From Candidatus Methylomirabilota bacterium (GTDB lineage: Bacteria > Methylomirabilota > Methylomirabilia > Methylomirabilales > JACPAU01), in contig JACPAU010000112.1 of assembly GCA_016180705.1 (NCBI GenBank), positions 1 to 11,178 on the forward strand: a stretch of 11,178 nt of DNA. Reading direction: 5' to 3'. The notes beneath the pieces were generated by a model. That model saw only the letters and a program-made list of their open reading frames with translations. It was not told the DNA's origin and made no database searches. The position numbers and the translations under genes are program-made. Below are positions 6,826-11,178 of this stretch, piece by piece. Numbering within the stretch: position 1 is the stretch's first letter; each line of letters begins with the position of its first letter.

Positions 6826-7703
6826 GCGAGGACCCCGCCGTGGGTCAGGTGGCTCAGGATGAACTCCTCAAAGGGCAGGGCCGTGCTGATCCGGATGTAG
6901 TCCGCCCCGCTTCGCCGGCAGAAGTCTTCCGCCCGAAGGCACAGGGCCTTGAGGTTCTCCAGATAAACCCGGCGGGTTTCCGATGTGAGCGCCACCTCCC
7001 GCCGCTCCCCGGTCTCCGCGTCGGTGAGAAGGAGGTCGCCCCGGTGCGGCGGGTCCAGCTCGGCCGGGGAGAGGAGGTGGATGAGCACCGGGTCGAAACC
7101 CCGTCCGAGCAGGGCGGCCAGACCCGCCTCGAACCCCCCGGGGTCCAGCAAGTCCGTGAAGAGGATGGCCAGCCCCGGCGAGCGGGCCTGGCGGGCGTAG
7201 GCAGTCAACGCCAGGTTCAGGTGCGTCCCGCCCTGGGGGGTCAGGCCGGCCAGGTGCTCCAGGACGGTGAAGATCTGGGAGCGCCCCCGAACGGGCCGGG
7301 AGAGCGAGGCCAGCCCCTCGCCCAGGATACCCAGGGCGGCCCGCTCGTGGCCGGCGAGGGCGACGTAGGAGAGGGCCGCGGCGGCCCGGGCCGCGTAGGT
7401 GAGCTTGGAGGGATCGCCGAAGCCCATGGAGCGGCTCGCGTCCAGGAGGAGGTGCAGGCAGAGGTCCTCCTCCTCGACGAAGAGTTTCAGGACCAGCCGG
7501 TCCAGGCGGCTGAAAATGTTCCAGTCCAGGTACCGGACGTCGTCGCCGGCCGCGTAGGGGCGGAAGTCGCGGAACTCGACCCCGCTGCCCCGTTTCGGCC
7601 CGCGCCGCTCTCCCTTGCCCCGCCCCCGCACGTGCTTGCGCGAGACCAGATCGAGGATCTCCAGCTTGCGGCGGAACTCCGGCTGAAAGATCGTCCGCGG
7701 CAC
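6822..7703 (-). CDS. DUF58-domain protein of the MoxR/VWA cluster
   Basis: 293 residues, the usual length for the short DUF58 family. The hallmark GVEFRDFRPYAAGDDVRYLD-W occupies 41-61. It follows a basic linker (RGRGKGERRGPKRGSG) and is followed by a VWA-like core with DASRS (D88, S90, S92), a central region LTPQGGTHLNLAL carrying a Thr, and LAILFTDLLDPGG. No signal peptide or TM segment is visible, so it should be cytoplasmic or peripheral, where it could contact MoxR. DUF58 genes almost always lie beside moxR and bat genes. The exact role is unproven. The start is a GTG at 7703 chosen by the Shine-Dalgarno sequence seven bases upstream; the stop overlaps the next ATG (ATGA). Confidence 0.94.
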   Translation of the reverse strand: MPRTIFQPEFRRKLEILDLVSRKHVRGRGKGERRGPKRGSGVEFRDFRPYAAGDDVRYLDWNIFSRLDRLVLKLFVEEEDLCLHLLLDASRSMGFGDPSKLTYAARAAAALSYVALAGHERAALGILGEGLASLSRPVRGRSQIFTVLEHLAGLTPQGGTHLNLALTAYARQARSPGLAILFTDLLDPGGFEAGLAALLGRGFDPVLIHLLSPAELDPPHRGDLLLTDAETGERREVALTSETRRVYLENLKALCLRAEDFCRRSGADYIRISTALPFEEFILSHLTHGGVLA

Positions 7704-7710
7704 CCCGCAT

Positions 7711-7717
7711 TCCTTCC
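7711..7717 (-). promoter_or_regulatory. Ribosome binding site fixing the GTG start of the DUF58 gene
   Basis: GGAAGGA on the minus strand ends 7 nt before the GTG at 7703. An ATG sits directly against this site at 7710, but it has no spacing for ribosome binding and opens a different frame that is not DUF58, so the GTG is the start. Confidence 0.75.
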
Positions 7718-7734
7718 GGCCCCCGGAGGCCCGC

Positions 7735-9159
7735 CTAGCGCAGGGCCTCCAGGGAGTCGAAGTACTTCTTCACCTGCTCCCGGTAATCGGGGGGGATGGG
7801 CTCCTTCGTGAGAGCTTCCTCCATCATCTGCCGATACCGCGTCAGGACCTGGGTCTGGGGGAGGCGGGAGGTGCCCCGATCCCCCCGGCCGACCACGTTC
7901 GTGTTGTACGACTCGGTCGGGCCATCCCGCGCCTGGCCCCGCAGGGCGGTGTCCACGGTCCCGCCGCGCAGGCGCGGCGTCGGGATCCCGCGGGTGCTGG
8001 GCGAGGCGCCGGTGCCGGGGAGCGAGCCCGCACCCCCCATCCCATCCATGTCGGACTCGAAGCCATCCATCCCCTCGCCGGCGTTCTCGCCCCCCAGGCG
8101 GGGGAGGCGGCCGGTCGACTCGAGCTCGCTCCCGCCGCGACCCTCCCCGCGCCCGCGCAGCTGCGAGAGCGCCCGCTCCAGATTCCGCAGGGCCTCCTCC
8201 CGGCTGCCCCCCGACCCGCCCTCGTCCATGGAGAAGTCGTCGCCGTACAGCCCGCTGGTCCCCCGCCGCCCCACCCGCTCCAGCTCGGACAGGAGGCGCT
8301 TCAGTTCCTCGGCGCTCAGGTCCTTGAGGGACCGCTCCCCGAGCATCTCCCGCATCCGCCCCACGGCCACCTGGTAGGGGCTCCGGGTGAAGTCCTGCTT
8401 CAGGTCGGGGAGGGAGTCCGGCTTCCCGAGCAGTTTCAGCCGATCGTCCCCCTGCCGGATGAAGGACCCGAAGTCGGGGCGCCGGCCCGACAGTGGCGTG
8501 TCGCGGAACTCGGCCGCCTCCTCCCCCGTGGCGTGCGTCGGCGGGATGAGGCTCTGACTCATCCCCCGCTCCGGCGGCCGGACGGCGTCGGCCAGGAGCG
8601 GCCCTGCAGCCCGGGGCAGCTCGGCCGTCCGGGGCGAAGGTGCCTGCTCCTCTTCGAGAGCTGTCGGGTCCTCGGGCGCCTCGGCCAGCATTGCGCGGTC
8701 CCAGGGAATAGGCGGGAGGGCGAGCAGGAGGAGCGCCGCCGCGAGGGCGGCGCCCGCCCGGGCGAGATCCCGCCCCGGCACCCCGATGGGCAGCGCTCGG
8801 CGGCGATCGGGCTCGGTCGCCGCGGCCTCGGCCAGGGCCGCCGCCTCGACCGGCCGCCGCGTCGGCAGGCGCGCGAGCTCGACCCCGGTCGCCAGGCGAT
8901 CCTGCAGGTCGAGGCGGCCATCCAGGAGGCGCGCCGCGTCGAAGGGGTCGAGCCGTCGCAGCAGGCCCAGCGCGAAGCCGCCGACGGCGCCGAGCCCGGT
9001 CAGCGCCGCCAGCAGGAGCGGGGCCGGCATGGGGAGCAGGGAGCGGAACAGGAGGAACGGGAGACCGGCGAGCAGGCAGAGGGAGGCGCCGCGGACGGCC
9101 GCGCGCAGCCCCCGGAGGCAGCGGATGCGCCGGCAGGCGGCTCGCAGCGGGCGCCCCAT
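7735..9159 (-). CDS. 474-aa three-TM protein of unknown function with Gly-rich tail
   Basis: I do not recognise a named family. An Arg/Cys-rich N-terminus is followed by TM about 25-44 and TM about 46-67. A basic/acidic helical stretch with LDLQDRLATGVEL (82-95) resembles the segment after the TM pair in DUF4175-like proteins. A third TM lies at about 131-150. The rest (150-474) is soluble: an acidic Pro-rich linker, a helical region about 240-330 (MREMLGERSLKDLSAEELKRLLSELERV in pieces), then a Gly/Ser/Asp-rich low-complexity stretch about 310-400 (FESDMDGMGG). A conserved-looking end reads YRQMMEEALTKEPIPPDYRE then QVKKYFDSL. That ending is typical of a protein that sits in bat/MoxR-VWA operons. 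Three TMs put the long C-terminal region opposite the N-terminus. The ATG overlaps the mnmA stop by one base (TGATG), and the DUF58 GTG follows after 31 nt. Inference: a membrane partner or client-recruiting subunit of the VWA machinery. Confidence 0.85.
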   Translation of the reverse strand: MGRPLRAACRRIRCLRGLRAAVRGASLCLLAGLPFLLFRSLLPMPAPLLLAALTGLGAVGGFALGLLRRLDPFDAARLLDGRLDLQDRLATGVELARLPTRRPVEAAALAEAAATEPDRRRALPIGVPGRDLARAGAALAAALLLLALPPIPWDRAMLAEAPEDPTALEEEQAPSPRTAELPRAAGPLLADAVRPPERGMSQSLIPPTHATGEEAAEFRDTPLSGRRPDFGSFIRQGDDRLKLLGKPDSLPDLKQDFTRSPYQVAVGRMREMLGERSLKDLSAEELKRLLSELERVGRRGTSGLYGDDFSMDEGGSGGSREEALRNLERALSQLRGRGEGRGGSELESTGRLPRLGGENAGEGMDGFESDMDGMGGAGSLPGTGASPSTRGIPTPRLRGGTVDTALRGQARDGPTESYNTNVVGRGDRGTSRLPQTQVLTRYRQMMEEALTKEPIPPDYREQVKKYFDSLEALR

Positions 9160-10277
9160 CAGCCCGATCCCCTCGCCGACGCGCCGGCCCGCCAGGCGCG
9201 CCGGATCAGGCCGCCCCCGAGGACCGCGTCCGGGTCCCCGGCATCGAAGAAGGCGGCCACCTGACCCGCTGCCACGGCCCGCAGGGGATCGTCGAACCGC
9301 ACGACCACGGCCCCTTCCTCGCCGGGGACGAGCGTCGCCGGGCGGGGAGGCTGGCGGTGGCGCGCGGCCGCCAGGACGCCGCGGGGCCCTTCCAGGCGGT
9401 CGAAGGGGATGAAGGTCACCTCACCCACCTCCAGCGTGTCCACCAGGGCCTCCTCGGCCGACCCCACGACCACGGCGTTCGCGCCCGGATCCAGCGCGAC
9501 CACGTAGCGGGCCGGTCCCCCCGCGAGGCCGAGCCCGCGGCGCTGTCCGACCGTGTACCCTGCGATCCCGCCGTGCTCGCCCAGGACGCGCCCGGAGAGG
9601 TCGCGGATCGGACCGGGGCGCGCCCCCTCCGGCGCGTGCTGCCGCAGAAACGCCCGATAATCACTCCCCGGAACGAAGCAGATCTCCTGGCTCTCGGCCT
9701 TCTCGGCCACGGGGAGCCCCCGGGTGGCGGCCAGCGCCCGAACCTCCTCCTTCCGGAGCCCCCCGACGGGGAAGAGGGTGTGCAAGAGCTGGGCCTGCGT
9801 GAGCCCGCAGAGGAAGTAGGACTGGTCCTTGCGGAGATCCGCCGCGCGCCGGAGCAAGACCCGCCCGGTCGCGGGGTCCCGCCCGACGCGGGCATAGTGC
9901 CCTGTGGCGAGCTGCTCGGCGCCAAGCCGGCGGGCCGCCGCCAGGAGCGAGCCGAACTTCACATGCTGGTTACAGGCGAAGCACGGATTCGGCGTGCGGC
10001 CCGCGAGGTAGGCAGCCGTGAAGGGCGCGATGACGGTCCGGTCGAAGATCGCTTCGTGATTCAGGACGTAGTGGGGGATGCCGAGACGGCGCGCGGTGAG
10101 CCGCGCGTCGTCGGCGTCCCGCGCGGTGCAGCAGCCGTGCGTGAGGGCCGCGTCCTCGCCGCGGGGCGCGAGGCGGAGGGTGACCCCCACCACCTCGTGT
10201 CCCGCCTCTTTCAGCAGGGCGGCGGCGACGGCCGAGTCCACGCCCCCGCTCATCGCCGCCACCACCCGGTTGCCCAT
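9159..10277 (-). CDS. mnmA: tRNA-specific 2-thiouridylase MnmA
   Basis: 372 residues, normal for MnmA. The enzyme uses ATP to adenylate, then thiolate, U34 of tRNA-Lys, -Glu and -Gln, taking sulfur from a persulfide relay started by a cysteine desulfurase. Visible: PP-loop SGGVDS (10-15); CCTARDADDAR (49-59) and LGIPHYVLN (65-73); nucleophile Cys99 in NPCFACN; LATGHYARV (123-131); tRNA-contact DQSYFL (151-156); persulfide Cys200 in ESQEICFVPG; and GYTVGQRRGLG in the central domain, with a C-terminal beta-barrel. All key residues are present, so it should be active. A second CxxC partner (Cys102) is present in the NPCFAC motif. The gene starts 31 nt after the bactofilin stop, with only a weak GGGG upstream, and its stop overlaps the next start. 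Its place inside a MoxR/VWA operon is unusual; mnmA more often sits with iscS or cell-wall genes. Confidence 0.97.
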   Translation of the reverse strand: MGNRVVAAMSGGVDSAVAAALLKEAGHEVVGVTLRLAPRGEDAALTHGCCTARDADDARLTARRLGIPHYVLNHEAIFDRTVIAPFTAAYLAGRTPNPCFACNQHVKFGSLLAAARRLGAEQLATGHYARVGRDPATGRVLLRRAADLRKDQSYFLCGLTQAQLLHTLFPVGGLRKEEVRALAATRGLPVAEKAESQEICFVPGSDYRAFLRQHAPEGARPGPIRDLSGRVLGEHGGIAGYTVGQRRGLGLAGGPARYVVALDPGANAVVVGSAEEALVDTLEVGEVTFIPFDRLEGPRGVLAAARHRQPPRPATLVPGEEGAVVVRFDDPLRAVAAGQVAAFFDAGDPDAVLGGGLIRRAWRAGASARGSG

Positions 10278-10308
10278 CGGCGGACCCCGCGCGCGGGCGG
10301 CGGCCCCG

Positions 10309-10704
10309 TCACCCTGCCGACCCGCCCCCCTCTCCCTCCGGCCCCGGGCCCACCTCCGGCTCGGCCATGAGGCAAGTCCCGTTGAAGACGGCCCCCTCGG
10401 CGATGACCAGCGAGGGGGTGGTGATGTTGCCCGAGACCACGCAGGAGGTCAGGAGCTCCACCCGCTTCTTCGCCCGGATGTTCCCCACGATGCGGCCGCT
10501 GTTCACGACCGTGCCGACCTCCACCTCGGCCTTGAGGAAGCCGGGCTCCCCGACGATCAGGAGATCGTCCCCAACCACCTCTCCCTCCACGTGCCCATCA
10601 ACCCGAACCGTCCCCTGGAAGGAGAGCACGCCCTTGAACTCGGTCCCCTCGCCGAGGAACGCCTTGATCTCCGCCGGCTGCACCGCCGTCCTGTCCTTCC
10701 GCAC
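10309..10704 (-). CDS. Bactofilin (DUF583 polymer-forming protein)
   Basis: 131 residues. A short charged N-terminal tail (1-13) is followed by the bactofilin core about 14-115: AFLGEGTEFKG, VLSFQGTVRVDGHVEGEV, then VGTVVNSGRIVGNI and GNITTPSLVIAEGAVFNGTC. These are short beta-strand repeats with periodic G-x-V/I that form a right-handed beta-helix. A Gly/Pro-rich tail (116-131) follows. Bactofilins polymerise without nucleotides at the inner face of the membrane and localise cell-wall or envelope machinery. No TM is seen. The start is GTG at 10704, chosen because GAGGAG lies six bases upstream and residues onward fit the family. It is the first gene after the promoter at 10762-10790 and is followed at 31 nt by mnmA. 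Co-transcription with VWA membrane proteins suggests it could position them, which is an inference. Confidence 0.93.
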   Translation of the reverse strand: MRKDRTAVQPAEIKAFLGEGTEFKGVLSFQGTVRVDGHVEGEVVGDDLLIVGEPGFLKAEVEVGTVVNSGRIVGNIRAKKRVELLTSCVVSGNITTPSLVIAEGAVFNGTCLMAEPEVGPGPEGEGGGSAG

Positions 10705-10710
10705 GGCTCG

Positions 10711-10716
10711 CTCCTC
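10711..10716 (-). promoter_or_regulatory. Ribosome binding site of the bactofilin gene
   Basis: GAGGAG on the minus strand lies 6 nt before the GTG at 10704, a strong Shine-Dalgarno match at good spacing. It decides the GTG start, since no ATG lies near it in frame. Confidence 0.75.
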
Positions 10717-10761
10717 GCTGCGACGACGTGGTCGGGGAAACTTCAGGCAAAACTGCGCCGT

Positions 10762-10790
10762 ACGCTAACACACCCGCCCACCGGTGTCAA
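10762..10790 (-). promoter_or_regulatory. Sigma70-like promoter of the bactofilin-mnmA-MoxR/VWA operon
   Basis: On the minus strand a perfect -35 TTGACA (10790-10785) is separated by exactly 17 nt from TAGCGT (10767-10762), which keeps the TA at the start and T at the end of the -10 box. Transcription would start near 10755, leaving a leader of about 50 nt before the bactofilin GTG. It lies in the only intergenic gap between 110 and 11178 longer than 31 nt, so it is the likely promoter for the whole downstream gene run. The canonical -35 suggests the housekeeping sigma factor rather than the ECF sigma factor encoded upstream. No start-site data. Confidence 0.6.
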
Positions 10791-10819
10791 AACGGGGGGC
10801 GCGCCCGAAGCCGGCGCGC
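10789..10819 (-). terminator. Possible weak terminator after the anti-sigma gene
   Basis: On the minus strand GCGCGCC-type arms (10819-10813 and 10805-10799) form a 7-bp all-GC stem around a 7-nt loop, beginning in the last base of the anti-sigma stop codon TAG. The stem is followed by CCCCC, G and TTTT (10792-10789). The U run is short and separated from the stem by a C run, so termination may be partial. The T run is shared with the -35 box of the next promoter (GTTTTGACA). Confidence 0.35.
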
Positions 10820-11064
10820 TATGCCTCGGGGGCCTTCCGGAGGCGCTCCCGCAGGAACCGCTGCAGACGCTCGCCGAGCTCGGGCGGGATGTCCTCGCAG
10901 GCGACCTCACGAATGAGGCGCGTCGTCGCCCGGTACGTCTTCAGGAAGTTCAGGCACGGCGGGCAATCAGCCAGATGCTGGTCGATGTCCCGCGCCACCT
11001 CGGGTGAAAGCTGCCCTTCCAGGTAATCGGCCAGGAGATCCACCAGCTCCTTGCACGTGCTCAT
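10819..11064 (-). CDS. Small soluble zinc-binding anti-sigma factor (zf-HC2/ZAS)
   Basis: 81 residues. Cys4, then His30-x3-Cys34-x2-Cys37 (QHLADCPPC), is the zinc-binding pattern of the ZAS anti-sigma domain. The helix between (KELVDLLADYLEGQLSPEVA) and the helical C-terminal half (FLKTYRATTRLIREV, then LGERLQRFLRERLRK) match the family. In such proteins the N-terminal domain sandwiches the cognate sigma factor. The HxxxCxxC cysteines can be redox sensing, as in RsrA, but that is not shown here. There is no TM segment, so unlike many zf-HC2 anti-sigmas it is wholly cytoplasmic. The ATG at 11064 overlaps the sigma-factor stop (ATGA) and has GGGGGGAG five bases upstream inside the sigma gene, so the pair is translationally coupled. 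The confident partner is the adjoining sigma factor. Confidence 0.88.
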   Translation of the reverse strand: MSTCKELVDLLADYLEGQLSPEVARDIDQHLADCPPCLNFLKTYRATTRLIREVACEDIPPELGERLQRFLRERLRKAPEA

Positions 11065-11178
11065 GCCCGCTCCCCCCCGCGCTCGAAGTAGGCCGCCAGC
11101 CGCTCCCGCAGGGCGAGGCGCGCCCGGTGCAGGCGGGACTTGGCCGCGAGGACCGTGGTGCCGAGGATGGCGGCCACC
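11061..11178 (-). CDS. ECF-type sigma factor, C-terminal end only
   Basis: Cut by the window edge. The last 38 residues are readable: VAAILGTTVLAAKSRLHRAR, then LALRERLAAYFERGGERA, ending in TGA at 11063-11061. This is the region-4 helix-turn-helix of an ECF/sigma70 factor (family pattern: EIAxILGxSxxTVKSRLHRARLxLRxxL) that reads the -35 element. The turn reads TTVLAAKSRL rather than the usual SxGTVKSRL, a mild departure. The stop overlaps the ATG of the ZAS protein, the standard sigma/anti-sigma arrangement. Upstream regions (sigma2) and the promoter lie outside the window. Confidence 0.85.
   Translation of the reverse strand, partial: VAAILGTTVLAAKSRLHRARLALRERLAAYFERGGERA

Noticed and set aside
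6868..7710. ATG at 7710 opening a 280-codon frame over the DUF58 gene
   Set aside because: It lies directly against the ribosome binding site and encodes a R/G/P-rich shadow; the GTG at 7703 opens the real DUF58 frame.
1..11178. Mobile element, prophage, CRISPR or defence island
   Set aside because: No transposase, integrase, direct-repeat array, att-like repeat or compositional break was seen; all genes are co-oriented with similar composition.

Overview
The window is a very GC-rich (roughly 70% by eye) bacterial chromosomal segment. All genes lie on the minus strand, so transcription runs from base 11178 towards base 1. Coding density is near total: only about 110 bases at each of two places (1-109 and 10705-10818) are non-coding. 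No transposase, integrase, tRNA, rRNA or CRISPR array was seen. The gene set (bactofilin, MnmA, and a membrane-anchored MoxR/VWA cluster with periplasmic domains) fits a Gram-negative-type environmental bacterium. The style recalls Methylomirabilota/Rokubacteria or neighbouring GC-rich phyla, but that assignment is a weak inference without a search.

Layout in transcription order. (1) 11178-10819: the C-terminal end of an ECF-type sigma factor, cut by the window edge, overlaps by ATGA a small soluble zinc-binding (zf-HC2/ZAS) anti-sigma factor. A GC-rich hairpin at the anti-sigma stop may end this unit. (2) 10790-10705: a sigma70-like promoter (TTGACA, 17-nt spacer, TAGCGT) that appears to drive everything downstream. 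(3) 10704-110: a compact run of bactofilin, mnmA (tRNA 2-thiouridylase), a 474-aa three-TM protein of unknown function, a DUF58 protein, a BatA-like VWA membrane protein, a very large VWA / glutamine-amidotransferase-fold / VWA membrane protein, an exported TPR protein and a MoxR AAA+ ATPase. Gaps are at most 31 nt and several genes overlap by 1-4 nt, so one operon of about 10.6 kb is likely. (4) 109-1: two GC-rich inverted repeats and a candidate promoter directed out of the window.

Together the DUF58 + BatA-like VWA + VWA + TPR + MoxR genes form an aerotolerance-type (Bat) / MoxR-VWA system. In such systems a cytoplasmic MoxR ATPase is thought to act with membrane-tethered VWA proteins in assembling or maturing envelope or metal-containing complexes. 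The substrate here is unknown. Unusual points are MoxR at the 3' end, bactofilin and mnmA at the head, and the unknown 474-aa membrane protein.

The most striking observation is at 5308-5314. The BatA-like reading frame leaves its conserved sequence at a run of six Gs (G GGG GGA), and the expected continuation proceeds in the -1 frame straight into the large VWA protein with no stop between them. Adding one G, or slipping -1, gives a single 1433-aa protein with five TM segments and three VWA domains. This is either a one-base sequencing/assembly error, a real disabling frameshift, or recoding at a slippery heptamer that is followed at 6 nt by a potential stem-loop.
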